The notes beneath the pieces are model-generated. The model was not told the DNA's origin, ran no database searches, and worked only from the letters and a program-made list of their open reading frames with translations. This document shows, piece after piece, positions 39,601 to 51,859 of a DNA stretch of 64,000 nt. Source of the stretch: Tubiluchus corallicola (Eukaryota > Priapulida > Priapulimorpha > Priapulimorphida > Tubiluchidae); the NCBI GenBank assembly GCA_030141605.1, contig JAQGDQ010000129.1, positions 175,281-239,280 on the forward strand. The letters are read 5' to 3'. Position 1 is the first letter of the stretch, and each line of letters begins with the position of its first letter. The translations under genes were made by a program, and so were the position numbers.

Positions 39601-42600
39601 TGTTCGTTGTATATACAGCATATACCGGAACAGCAATAGGAGTAGAAATAACTTAATAAACTGACAAATTGTACACACACTAATGCTCGCTCATCTGTAG
39701 CTACAAAAACTAACCAGCAGAAGAACAGCTGCAGTGGCCTAACAAACAAAGGATAGTTATTCTAGCTTGTTTAAAGAATTTGCAATGAGTTTACTTCAAG
39801 CCATGTAAATGTCACTAATATCTCACGAGTAAAAACTATTCAATACGGGTGCGAGCGAGTTAAGGGGTGACTTAGTTTTACCCCTACCCCCCCCGCCCCC
39901 ATAATTTCATTAGCCTGACGGCCCCAAAAGACGGCCCTAATAACAGCCAGCATTGCTTATCATTTAGAGTGATTTCGATTTGTGTTGCGATAACCTGGAC
40001 CATTAAGCTTTTTACGATAAAGATGAGCTTGTACACAGATGTAAGCTACAGTCACCCGTAATTCGAAAAATATACGGTCCAAATCTTTCATGAAATCCAA
40101 ATTTTGTGTTAAAATAATAACAATTATTTAAATCAAGAGCGAAGCACAACTTACTCTCGTTTTTTTTTCAGTTACCTATATCAATCGCGTAATCGCAATT
40201 GATTCGCGTAATTTATTCAAATAATAATTGATCGCGCTGATACTGGAAAACATTCTTGCCAATACAAATTTTACTGATCGATAATGCTGTGTGTACAGCT
40301 TTGCAAAAATCTATTTCAGATCGCTCATAATATTCTAAACGTGTGATGCTGAGCTGCAAAATCTGGGCTTCTTCATATTTAAACTAGCAGTTCTCCACGT
40401 CTGTGTTCCTCTATGTCGTAAAGTGATTGGTATAGATGAGCTCTGTAAGATTTAAAGACCTCCCTATCTTATAAATTAAATATATAAGGTAATTGATGAG
40501 AATCTATACAAATTTGGCACATAGTAAAAAACTAGACAAGAGCCCCTGTGACACCCTTTACTTGACTTACTCTCTTTTACTGAGAAAGTGAAGTTAAGTT
40601 GTAAACAACCCCGCCGTTTGCGACATTTTTAACTAATTTTTTCAAACTTAAAATTAAACTTCAAACTTAAACTGCGCCACCAAAAGAAATCAATTAATAC
40701 AGTCAGTTTCAATGATATAATAAGTTTATTAGAGGTTTTTTAGGAACAAGATTCATTAAACGGGGATGCTGCAGAAATTAGGAAACATTAGTAAAAACAT
40801 ACGCAATTAATTTAGTTACCTGGTATTTTTAAGTATAACAGACTGTGATTGTGGTAATTTGATTATGAGAAAAAAATCGTGATAATAATAATGGTAAATA
40901 AAAACCAAAAATGTTATTATAGATTTAATTAAAATATTGAATCAGTTAAACAGCAAATAGATTTTATTTATAAAACTTCGAATGACTATCCATTGTCTCA
41001 TTGTCAGTGATTGACAAAATGTGGTAATTTAATGTGCAGAAATAAATCTGAAATAAAATAAATCATATAACCTAATGGCAGCGACGAAGAACCAGCAAAC
41101 GAGCAGAATAGTTAGGTTTAGTAACACTAAAATACACACTCATATTGACTAATGCAAATTCTTTTATTAATTAATCTTTGTTCATATTTTCGTCAAAAAA
41201 GCTCAGAATTAATTGCAGTAACTGCATTGAAATTTTGCGTATTTTTCTATTTAAAGGAGCACAGAAATTCATGTCATCATTTTCCCTAAGGCTTAAACCC
41301 CCTGGATATAAAAGACAAACTGCCACGAGCCATTAGCACTATTAATAGAATAGTTGAACTTAAAAATAACTATGCTAAAAAGCCTATTCTGCCTACTTGA
41401 ACATTTTTCTTACATTTTAATGATCAGCCAAATCTCAGCGTCTCTAACACGTTTTGATCCCTGCTGAAAGTACTTATTAAGCAACATTTCGAACCTCGAA
41501 GCTGTTTTAACATCTGCATATGGCAACTGAGTGTACTCGCTCTGTTAGGTTTCTTACTGCTTTGTAAAAAATTGCATTCAAATTAGGACGGAATGAGAAA
41601 AAGTGCTAATACGTGTGTCAGTCTCATCGTACTGGTAGTGACAGTGTAAACTTGACAGTACTTTCAATGTGTGGTATTCGTACTTTATTGCTGTAAAGGG
41701 CACAGGAGAGCTGCAAAACTTGAAGCGTAAGGATTGATTACAGAGATTGAAGCACCATAAGTCTGCTGCACAGATCATCTGGATCAGACGAGTACGGTGT
41801 GTCCGTCAGTGCTCAAATTGCTTTTATTGAGAGCAGCTATCTAGATTTCTGACATTGTCGCGCGTACCGTCTCTAGACAATCCGGATACAAGACTAAGAT
41901 ATAGAACGCCCTTACAAAGTGCTAAACCTATGAAAACTACTAAAAAATTCGTCAATATTTATTCGACTTTTCTTAATCAGATTAATATAGATATGTAAGC
42001 CAAGCTTGTTTTTCTTGTATATGCAATGCAGATACCATTTATTGCATTTTAGGCTCAAAAGTGTTGAACAAGTAGCATTTATACGACCTGTTATTTATAT
42101 ATCATAAAGTCCGTATTCAACCAGTCGTGTTTCGAAAGTTGTCTATAAGTGAAGGATAATCGTCGCGTGTTGTAACAACTAGTGTTCTTCAGGCAGTTGT
42201 CTGAAGCTTTCTTCTTTCTCCTCAAGGTGACGTTATTACCTCCATCCTGCATTTCTAAAATTTATCCAAGGAGTTGTAAAAGATGCTGTTTACGCTGACG
42301 ACTTGCTTTATCACACTTATAATATTATCTCACGGGACAACGGTAGGATTGATGGCTTGGATGGCTTTGATTATTACTGTGCATTCGCTAAGAGACCTTT
42401 GGATGTTTTTGTCATTGGCTTGTAACTTTCACTGTCAAAACTACGAAGCTGGTTACTACTATACTCGGTACAGGAAAATAACAAGTCTTGAAACATTTAC
42501 TTGCCTCAGTGAAATTATAAGGTATTCACAGTAAGCCTTGCAGTAAGCTAATAAACAAATCGGCTTATATATTTATGTAATCGATCACTAATCTAACTGC

Positions 42601-42630
42601 TAATTAACTGAAAGAAAACGGCTTTGAAAA
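36660..42630. other. non-coding stretch, no gene recognised
   Basis: About 6 kb of AT-rich DNA. I found no domain, array or long inverted repeat. A CCCC-rich patch with two GACGGCCC words lies at 39880-39940. The 83-codon hydrophobic ATG frame at 42283-42534 is treated as uncertain under findings. Confidence 0.5.
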
Positions 42631-42639
42631 ATTATAGAC

Positions 42640-42708
42640 AAGCAGGATTCGAACCCAGATTAATTAGCCGTCACATTAATGATGTATGCCGTTACATGAT
42701 TACCTATA
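42640..42708 (-). repeat. tRNA-derived remnant (reverse strand)
   Basis: Read on the minus strand, an A-box-like TAGGTAATCATGTAACGGC is followed by an anticodon-like arm around CAT and a clear B box, GGGTTCGAATCC. Acceptor pairing is poor, so this is a decayed tRNA or SINE head. The 125-bp tandem duplication starts inside it at 42696. Confidence 0.35.
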
Positions 42709-42945
42709 TAAAGCAATTGGTTTATTTGTTTATTGTGCATTTCTTGGGATTTCAGTGATAAAGGACGCAGTATAACAAAATTAATAGTATTTACTTAGCT
42801 GGGGTTTGACAGTTAAGAATATGATTACCTATATAAAGCAATTGGTTTATTTGTTTATTGTGCATTTCTTGGGATTTCAGTGATAAAGGACGCAGTATAA
42901 CAAAATTAATAGTATTTACTTACCTGGGGTTTGACAGTTAAGAAT
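42696..42945. repeat. 125-bp tandem duplication
   Basis: 42696-42820 and 42821-42945 are identical except for G at 42798 against C at 42923. The identity of about 99% in non-coding DNA implies a very recent duplication. Alternatively it could be an assembly artefact. Confidence 0.95.
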
Positions 42946-42949
42946 ATCA

Positions 42950-45640
42950 CTCGAGATTGTACGCCATTTTGTACAAGTGATTTTACACTTATTTTGAGAA
43001 AACCCAATGTTAACAGTGGCTCCCCTAGATCGTCCTGAAATCCCCTATCAGTTTCACAATAGGTGGAAAAGATACTGCAATAATTCTTTTCAATTGTTTG
43101 AGTTAGCTTTGATCCAGTTACAACTGTCTGTGTGACTGCCCCTTGTAATGCAATTTAATTCAATGATTTTGTAATTTTATTAGTTTCGCGAGAGCGCCAG
43201 CTTTATAGTTTCTTTTAGTTTCTTTCCAAATATTGTGAAGCGGATTTTCTCATCAGTCAAGTGCGTGTCAAATCTGTCATATCTTGCGTGTTTTTCTCTT
43301 TTAACGATATATATCTTTGCTTGAGAGTTTAGCGCACTTCGCAAATTCGCCTGACCGTCAAAATATTTTGTGAGAAATCAAATCAGTAAAGAACCGTTGA
43401 CTTTTGAAACTTCTTTTTACTACATTTTTTGTATGTTACATTTTGTTTTCATGCTCGCCCATTCACGTTACTGGTTTGCTGAAGGACGTTTACTAAAAAG
43501 AAATTATTGTGTTTTACAAAATTTTATGAGACATGATTTCCATGCGAATTCCACATTAGGGTTGGAGTTTCCGGTTAAACGGCACTTCATTCAGGTATTG
43601 AACCACAATTCAAGATTCAAGTAGTAACCAGAATCAGGGATGCTTAACACAAATAATCAAAAACAATAATGTTCAGCGTCTAGAACCGGAAACCGAGCTA
43701 AACCAGCGGTCTTAGTATAGTCTGTACTCTATACTACTTATATAGGTTGTGAAATTAATTTTTCCTGGTAAAATCTGTGCCTCGTGTAACATGTATCACT
43801 TGCGTGATAACTCCTAAAGGCATTAGATGCTGGCTCGTGTATTCCTATTTTTAGACAATTCTGCACACTGCAACTCAGAATCCAGTATTACTGGCAAGGG
43901 CTCAATATTGGTGGTTGCAACCAGACTGGAACCTCGCTCATTTGCAAATTTAGGTCCCTCAGATGAGACAATGAACTAGAGGACGTACTTTAGTCACATT
44001 TAGAAGCGAACAGATGCTCCTTTTGTGAGGATCACTATGGCGAATAAAAAAACGGCACATAACAAGTAAACCCAATGATCACCGACCCATTCACTGATCA
44101 GCTTCTATCACCAAGCACGCCATATCTACTAGTATCCTAGTTTCCTTTTTTATCTATTTTATCTAGAACAAATAAATCCACACCTTTACATCATCGACGC
44201 AAATGATTTGTTGGTGCAACTGACTCGGTAACATATTTTATCTATATTGCCCTGCCGCGTTTAATTTATACAAATTTTATTGTAATTTTACAGTGATTTA
44301 CGCATCTCCTTAATCTCCTCGGCAGCTTACTGACATTAATTAAAGCTTGTCTCGGATCTGCGTTACCAGTGTGTTGTTATCTTGTGAAGAGATTTGCAGA
44401 ACCATCAAGAAAAACACGTAGTTTACCGGAATACAATTTTCATTGCGTTGTTTTCGCGGAAACAGTTATGACCTGGTCACAAAGGGAGTAATTTCCTTTC
44501 TCGTATAGTGCGAAAGCAGCATATTATTCTATCATATCATTATGCCCAAATGCCAAATTGAAATCATTGCCACCTCCCACAAATCGCCTCACCACTCCGG
44601 TTGCACGGCACTGTCACCTATCCAAAGGGAGTTGAATCCGTCATACTAACTCAAATCATTTATAGGACACGAAAAGGGTAAATCGCCTATGCATATATCG
44701 TACTTGCAATGAAACGAATTTTTGTTTGTCTTCATTTTATATCTTCCGTAATACTGTTCCCAAGTCGCCATTACATGACGTCACTACGCAAACATAAATC
44801 AGAGGAAGAAAAGGCAATGTTAAATTATGTCCCAAAAAACTTTGCATGCAAATCTGTATTACTCAGCTTTTCGCATACCTGCTGGAAAGACTTGTGTAAC
44901 TTGAAAAGAAAATTTTCAATTTTTTAAAATGTTTTCAGCAATTGGTAAATGTCGCTGGCTCGCCCTCCAGGATGCACCACTCACTAACCAAAAACGTGTT
45001 TTTAATCTTAAAATTTTACTCAGTTAGCGACGTGTGCGCTACGAATGCCCTGATTATTTTTGAAACAAGTTTACCACAATGTTATCTAAACTTGTTTCAA
45101 ATGACCTGTCATCAAAATGGCTGCGTCTAACGATCATCGCGGGAGTTTAAATTTACATGTTTTATACAGTGTGACGGCCGATTGAAGTCCCGTATATAAA
45201 AAGGCAAGTATGTGAGTGATATAAAATTTCAAGACGAATTTTTTCAAGCTTTACGTTTATGAAGGGTTGTCTTATGCCTTAAACAAATTTTGGTTTTAGT
45301 TTAGCTGGTTGCTACTGATATGGAAACTGTAATTGCAAACTTTACACATTCGGTTGGTATTACAAATTTAATATTGATAAAATTCATTATTGATTACCCA
45401 TTGATAGGGCTTTTAGATGATACTTCTTGAAATTGTCATTAACATACGCCCACTTTGCAGTATTATGCACTAATTGCATGTTGCATTTGGAACTGTTTTT
45501 GTTTATGGCTTTTACTTGAAATTAAATTGCAATAATTGAATTACAACAAGTGGACATCTACAACGAAATGATCTGTCTTGACACACGTGTTGATTTTTGA
45601 TTTAATTGTTGTTGGATGTCCGCAGACGAGAGCTTACCCC
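42950..45640. other. non-coding stretch upstream of the receptor gene
   Basis: No gene is supported. A perfect CRE-like TGACGTCA lies at 44776-44783 and a TATATAAAAAGG word near 45193. Confidence 0.5.
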
Positions 45641-45649
45641 CAAACCACG

Positions 45650-45713
45650 CCCACGTGGGAATGTCAAATACGTGTCCTAATTTTTCTCAAAAATTTATTG
45701 TTATATAAAAGGG
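45650..45713 (+). promoter_or_regulatory. candidate core promoter of the receptor gene
   Basis: TATATAAAAGG (45702-45712) closely matches the eukaryotic TATA consensus. About 45 bases upstream is the palindrome CCCACGTGGG (45650-45659), an E-box core preceded by CCACGCCC, a GC-box/KLF-like word. This puts a start site near 45732, about 945 bases before the receptor start codon. The coding exon begins directly after a splice-acceptor sequence, so a non-coding first exon is expected upstream. The sequence match is visible; the role is inferred. Confidence 0.5.
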
Positions 45714-46639
45714 CTCAACAGTTGTGCTAGTACTAAAAGTAATCAGATGCTGACAAGCTTATAAATGTTTATTATTGTGTGCTGTTTATACAAAACATGA
45801 TAAAAAATATTCTACAACTTAACCATTCAGGTTTGTGATTCGCATATACATAAACTACTTGTATACAAACATAATAACATATATACCCTACTTGTTTTTT
45901 GCTGACTAAGTCGCTGAATAGCCATTAGTGCTAATAATGTTGCCCGTCAAGTGGGCGACGGTAAAAAAAGTTGTATTTGTCTTGAGTTATTTATTGTATG
46001 TATTATACACTGAAGCCATTGCAGGTGTTTATTTCGAGTGTCACCGTTCCTAATTCAGCTTCAGAAACAAAATATCATCACGCATTTCCATATCTCTTCA
46101 AATTATAGTTCTCAAAGATTTGCTATTAAGAATCCTTAGCACGACTGTGTGCTGTCGTCATTTTCAACATTCATAATGCTTTTCATCATGTTGAGTCCAC
46201 ACAGTTGTGACTATATCTGTTATGAAATCAGCAAGGCAAGCATAGCCCATGAAGAACAAGAATCGCGTTAGGGTAGACAAACATTTAAATCTCAGAAGCC
46301 ATGGTTCACTTCTGGGGTTAATGTGGATTCCGTGTAGTTTCTGAGTGGGCATTGTCTCCAATATCGGTATTGGATAGCAATCCATGTAAGACAACGTAAA
46401 TAATAAGAACAAGATTCACGGTCTATTGCCCCATTTACATGTGCCCGGAAGCCATGCTGCGTTTAATGTCCGTAATTAACATAGGCAATTTTATGTGAGA
46501 ATAAATTCAATGACATTTCAAGGAAACAGCCTCCTGAAAATTTTTGTAGCGTTATTAGCAAAATAAGGGAAAGACAAATATGCACTCTGTTAAAGTGTGT
46601 CTTAAGGCTGTTTTCTTTTGCGAAAATTAAGTGTTCAAC

Positions 46640-46677
46640 GTATTTTCTTCATTAAACATAACTTCTTCCTTTTTCAG
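46640..46677 (+). other. 3' splice site before the receptor start codon
   Basis: A pyrimidine-rich run ending CTTCCTTTTTCAG lies directly before the ATG at 46678. This is a good acceptor and suggests the 5' UTR is split. It is also the reason for not extending the protein to upstream in-frame TTG codons. Confidence 0.65.
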
Positions 46678-47829
46678 ATGGCTGAGGCTACCACTATGGC
46701 GGCCATTGCAGCCAATGTGACTAATCAAACTTGCGATGATGACAGCGATGGCAACTGCACTAACTACGACTACTATGACGTCATTGCATTTGAACGAATT
46801 GTGTCCATAATTGTGCCGGTTGTCTTCAGTATCATTGTTTTGATTGGATTAGTTGGTAATTTACTTGTCATCATTGTCGTTGTGTTCAATCCTCAGATGA
46901 GAAACACAACAAACGTTTTAATAATTTCATTGGCTTTATCAGACTTGAGTTTTATAGTCCTCTGTGTGCCATTCACAGCTACAGATTATGCATTACCCAG
47001 ATGGCCATTTGGAGATGCTTGGTGCAAGGTTGTACAATACATGATACACGTGTGCGCGTATGCCAGTGTCTACTCATTGGTTCTGATGTCTTTGGACAGG
47101 TTCTTGGCAGTCGTGCACCCAATCACTTCTATGAGTATTCGCACTACTCGAAACAGCTGGATAGCTGTAGTCGTGCTCTGGGCTGTCATCTGCCTCGGCA
47201 ATATTCCCAATTTCTGGTTCTTTGGCAACGTCGAGTACATGTTTATCCACGAACAGCGATCGAGTTGTAACATGAAGTTCAAAGAGAGGTCAGAAGACAT
47301 GAGAATCTTCTATGCGTGTTTTCTGCTGCTAGCTTATTTCATCCCGCTTTTTGCGATCATCATTCTTTATACGCTGATGATGAACAGACTTTGGTATGGA
47401 GTAACACCTGGTGGGACCATCTCCAGCGAAAGCCTACGCTCTAAGAAGAGAGTCACGCGCATGGTGGTAGTTGTAGTTATCATCTTTGCATTGTGTTGGC
47501 TTCCCATCCAAGTTATTTTCCTCCTTAAACACATAGTGCGAATAGAGTTCGCCGGCAAAAAGGTTATATACTTCCAAATAGGAAGCCAATGTCTCGCCTA
47601 CATGAACTCTTGTGTAAATCCAATTTTGTACGCCTTTCTTTCGGACAACTTTCGTAAGGGTTTCAAGAAAGTGCTGTGCTGTGGTGACTTGCGGCGTACA
47701 CATATTCGCACTTACACAGACTTTGAGCGCACAGACGCTAGAACTGCCTTAACAGCAACGTCTAATGTCCTTGGAAATAATCACAACAAGATTAATAAGG
47801 AAAACATGATTAATGATCATCAAGTTTAA
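46678..47829 (+). CDS. allatostatin-A / galanin-type neuropeptide receptor (class A GPCR)
   Basis: Encodes a 383-residue rhodopsin-class receptor, a normal length, predicted to bind a neuropeptide at the cell surface and signal through heterotrimeric G proteins. The N-terminus has three N-glycosylation sequons (N13, N16, N26). Helix 1 spans about 41-70 with GN at 60-61. Helix 2 contains LALSDL with D89. W109-P-F-G and C116 form the usual first loop and disulfide side, with C197 the likely partner. Helix 3 ends DRF (140-142), followed by AVVHPI and SMSIRT, a signature I associate with allatostatin-A receptors. Helix 6 has CWLP (273-276) and helix 7 NPILY (314-318). FRKGFKK and C334-C335 suggest helix 8 with palmitoylation. 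The start was chosen at the ATG directly after a splice acceptor. The exon holds the whole coding region. Galanin receptors are the closest alternative; the family call is firm and the ligand is inferred. Confidence 0.93.
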   Translation: MAEATTMAAIAANVTNQTCDDDSDGNCTNYDYYDVIAFERIVSIIVPVVFSIIVLIGLVGNLLVIIVVVFNPQMRNTTNVLIISLALSDLSFIVLCVPFTATDYALPRWPFGDAWCKVVQYMIHVCAYASVYSLVLMSLDRFLAVVHPITSMSIRTTRNSWIAVVVLWAVICLGNIPNFWFFGNVEYMFIHEQRSSCNMKFKERSEDMRIFYACFLLLAYFIPLFAIIILYTLMMNRLWYGVTPGGTISSESLRSKKRVTRMVVVVVIIFALCWLPIQVIFLLKHIVRIEFAGKKVIYFQIGSQCLAYMNSCVNPILYAFLSDNFRKGFKKVLCCGDLRRTHIRTYTDFERTDARTALTATSNVLGNNHNKINKENMINDHQV

Positions 47830-49640
47830 TCAGTTCGGTGCATGAAAAGTGACCGCAGCATCATCAATGAATTATCTAAGACCATTTTTCAACTGAATTA
47901 CGACACGGAAAATTGTCCGTATGGTATGTGACGCTCTCAAGATTAAGATTGTTGTTGTTTTACTTTTTGTAAAAAAGCTGTAAAATAATCACATTGTTGT
48001 GAGATTGTGTGGTTTCGTAGAATACAGATCGTTGCTCTGCAATACAGAAATTTAGATACAATAGGCACAAGACTATTCGTTTAGTATAAGGCGACTGTAT
48101 TATATAGTAACAACAACAACAGTTATTGTAATGTTATTCTATAATCATCCTAATATTAGCTATGCAGCATGCATATCATATTTCCTTTGTGACGTTGACC
48201 ATACGTAGCCCTAGTGTCATTAAATTTTCATGATTATTCAATGTCAATGGGACATCATGTGAACATTATTAAGACAGGCTTTGCTGGCAGTTTATATACA
48301 TTAGTCTTGTTCTTATTCTTATGGCTTGATAATCAAAGTTACAACTTCTATTGGTGACATCTCCCAGAATGGTCTATATTCGAGTCACAGATGAGATTTT
48401 AAAATCTGCGTTTAGGTGCTGTCGTGTGAATCTAGGTCAGTAACTCTATTACATTAAGATGATTGCACGAGTTACAACTGCGTTCCATTCCTTTCACAAA
48501 TTTCTCTGCACATCACTATTATGCCGTTAGCTACTTAGCTAAAAGGCAAATCACCGTAGCAGCAAATTGTATCAGGTTTTAACATAAGTATCATCAGTTT
48601 ATGAAGTTTCATGAAAACTATAATCCCGAAAGAAAAGAGTTAGACCCTAAGTGTTAATGGGAGCAGCGTGAAATCTTTTTTAAATCATGTCTAACTGTAG
48701 CTAAATCTGATTACATAGCTAGCAATTATTAATCAAGAATAAATACTTACTGATTCACAACATTTAAATCATAAAATTTCCCGTTTTTTTGGATTTCTTT
48801 CATTTGAAAATAATTAAGTAGAAAAGAGCCCCTATAGGAGTCTAAACACGCACATACAAAATTCAAGTGTCTTTCACTTTAGTCCTGGCAATTGCATCTC
48901 TGCAAGAAAAAAAATTCCAAGTTATTTCAAGGGGTTCATCGCTCTTCTTTTATTAGGTAACTTCAACTAGTCTAGATTATCTTGTTAATTCTGTATTTCT
49001 TTAGTAAGGCTCCAGCTTTCACAAAGTACGCATAAAATTAGCAGACAGCGTTGGCAGAGACAAACAAAATAAAAAATACAGCTAATAACACTCAACATTG
49101 AAGAAGGATGTGTAAGGAAATTCACAGCACGGAATTATTTACATGATTAAAATTATTTACATGGACTAAATCCACACTGGCAGTATTTGCATGATTTTTG
49201 CACCATTAGCAATTCTATGGGCATTATGGGCACTAGGACAAACACAGGTCGTCTGGTCAAACATAAATGTAACATGTGATTATAATTAATAAATGCTGCA
49301 CGTTATTCATAACGCTCTTCTAATGACGTCTTAATGTCACACAATTCCCTAATGAACTTTTGCATTGATTATATAACGTACGTACGTTGATATGTAAAGG
49401 TATACCCAGTAGTATACTACAATATATGTACTAGGTGACCACAATTAGTAAACAAACTGAATGTGGGTTGGGAATTCATGCAGCATGAAGCTACTCGGTA
49501 CACGCAGTCGTTTGAGATCGTTAATCTTGCTGTTTATAAGGCAAAACTAGGTACAGGCTAATTCAGAAGTACACAGGAGGCACCAGTTAAATATGTTCAC
49601 TTTCAATATTTTAACAGAGCTATTGTGGGCAATTGTAGTG
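47830..49640 (+). other. region after the receptor stop codon, probably 3' UTR in part
   Basis: No further open frame or splice signal was recognised. It may be the proximal part of a long 3' UTR, since the first convincing clustered poly(A) signals are at 51506-51531. Isolated AATAAA words near 48738 and 49288 are alternatives. Confidence 0.3.
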
Positions 49641-49744
49641 GCTACTTTCACAAAGCCGTCACTAAGTTAACGACGTAGTTATTACGTTCACTTAGCTATT
49701 AATAAGGACGTCGTTTACTTAGTGACGGCTTTGCGAAACTAGGC
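49641..49744. mobile_element. MITE-like hairpin element
   Basis: The arms CAAAGCCGTCACTAAGT(T/A) plus AACGACGT are inverted copies with one mismatch over about 26 bases (about 49651-49676 and 49708-49733). Pairing extends outward through an imperfect CTA(C/G)TTTC segment. The central 31 bases also contain partly paired TTATTA words. The roughly 104-bp unit has no coding capacity. Confidence 0.6.
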
Positions 49745-51500
49745 TGGGCACTGATCCTTTTACTCTGTATTTAAAAACTGTGCTTGTCATTTATGTGTGT
49801 AATGAATTGTGTGTAGCGGCAAAAATTAGTAGAAGAAATCAGGGAAAGGACAAGGAGTGAAAATTGGAAAGGCAAACAGTTGAGTTATGCATGGATGCCC
49901 AAAAGAACTAGATTTTAAGAAAAGTATTGTTTTTAGAATTATTTTCCAAGTATTCAGAGGTCTTTTCACTATCTAAAATAATAAGATATAGACTAAATTT
50001 CATCTATTATGTATAGGCTGCACATAGAAGTTTCAGTAACACTTTGAACACCGTTGGCTACATTTCTGAAGCGCTACAGTCTATTACTCTCTTTTAATCT
50101 GCGCCTATGAAACAATTTAGAATAAAACACTTGATGAGGTTGTGTTGTAAATGTTATTGTATTATCCGCAACGGCTAAAATCTAAAAGGAGCCTTGATGC
50201 TAAACACTATTACAAAAAATAATTGTTGTCTGAATAATATTGGTATAATTTATATAGTCGTGTTTAATCGCAGAGAACTTCTACCGTAACAGTTAGTAAT
50301 GTTGATGTTGTGTTGTGACTGTAGGATGTATAAAATTATTTTGCGCTCGAAGTATTTCATATTTATTATAAACGCTGTTTTACGATCGTTAAAGTTTAAG
50401 TTTTTTCTTCACGTATACACATTAAACCGTGTCGCATTTCAAAAGAACTAATTTTTAAGTTTCTGCATCTCACACGACATTTTGTTCCTAACGCAATTAA
50501 AACTCGGGTGTTCAATTTCCTATTACTCTTGATCAAACTGCGTACATTTGTACTAAATCAATTCCCACACTAATTGAAATTGCTGTTCGCCAAACGTTTT
50601 TGTGCTAAATGAGGTACCGCGACTAAATTAAACTCACTTTAATACAGGTGCCTAACAAGGTACCTGAAAACCTCAACGACCAAACAAAATGTAGAACGTA
50701 AAAGGTTTTCACCTTTCTGCCTAATTTCGATCTTTCCAGCCTCCTTTTTGTCTAACTGCGTTTCACACGAGGTAAACAGAGAGTGGCTCCAATAGATTTT
50801 TGAGCATCTCAGCAATACAACAACAGTTTAGACGAATGGAATTATGAAATATTAAATGGGAGCACGTATATTAAATATTTTTAATTTCATTTTAGATCGA
50901 GGATTACTGAGTTTGTAACAGTATTCCTCATTAAGGCAGGCAAATGAATAAAACATTGTTCTACGACTTGTATACGTTTTTCTCGCATTCTTGGAAAAAC
51001 ATTATGATTTACGTATTTATGTTCATCTCTGAAATTTTTTAGACACAGCAAGTGAAACATTTATTTTTGCAAAAGTAAGCGTAGAACTTGTTTTATTCTT
51101 ATTATTTGTTTATTTTTTATGGAAACTGTGTTAAATTTGTACCACGTCAAAGTAATCTTCATAGCCTTATCACAACTTTATATACACATATATAGACATA
51201 AAGTGTTCCTGTTTTGATGCTGCATGTATTGCACATCGGTGACAATTTGGACAACGAAAGCACAATTAGCTTTTAACAGTGCGTACCCCCGCAAATGCGT
51301 TACAACGACACTTAAGAAAATAAAGAATTTTATTCAGTTCAGTGCGTTAACAAGCTGTGTATGTTACTAATGCCAAGGGTATTACTGCCCTATATTATTC
51401 TTGTAAATATTATATGAGCATATATATGCATGTAAGAAATAACTGTGTTATTATCATGAATTATATAGAATGTATGAGAGTAATACTTGTATGTATACAT
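49745..51500. other. non-coding stretch after the receptor gene
   Basis: No gene recognised. It may be the distal 3' UTR or intergenic DNA. Confidence 0.4.
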
Positions 51501-51505
51501 AAATT

Positions 51506-51531
51506 AATAAAGTGCTTCTCTAGACAATAAA
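51506..51531 (+). terminator. candidate poly(A) signals of the receptor gene
   Basis: Two AATAAA hexamers (51506-51511 and 51526-51531) are followed by a GT-containing stretch (TTCGTTTGTCGTC). This is a plausible cleavage region but would imply a 3.7-kb 3' UTR. Transcript data are needed to place the real end. Confidence 0.3.
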
Positions 51532-51803
51532 CTCAGCCTTTTCTTCATTCGTTTGTCGTCACCTTTAATTTCAATCCACTAAATGTTACCAATATTAAAA
51601 AGACGCTAGTTTAAACAGAAAAAAGACAGTAACAAGTATTATCGCGAGTATACAAATATGCCACACAGATCATGCAGCATAAGAAACAAACACGGTAAAA
51701 CGGGAGTTATTCACTCAAAAGGTTAGTGGTTCCTGTCTTCATTCAGCAAGTATTTTGTTCTTTTCAGTTTAATTATATCGTACACCTGATTATCAAGACG
51801 TGT

Positions 51804-51855
51804 TACACGCACGCACAGGCGCGCGCGCACACACACACACACTCTCACACACATA
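51804..51855. repeat. CGCA / GC / CA compound microsatellite
   Basis: ACGCACGCACAGG, then CGCGCGCG, then CACACA with one TCTC interruption. Confidence 0.9.
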
Positions 51856-51859
51856 GTGA

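Noticed and set aside
42911-42930. ATTTACTTACCTGG considered as a U1 snRNA 5' end
   Set aside because: Similarity stops after the first dozen bases; no U1 stem-loops follow.
46618-46677. N-terminal extension of the receptor from a TTG
   Set aside because: The extension covers a polypyrimidine tract and a CAG acceptor; the ATG follows immediately.
47001-47703. Frames of 63-89 codons in other phases and on the minus strand over the receptor
   Set aside because: Shadows of the receptor coding exon; the plus-strand receptor frame carries all family motifs.
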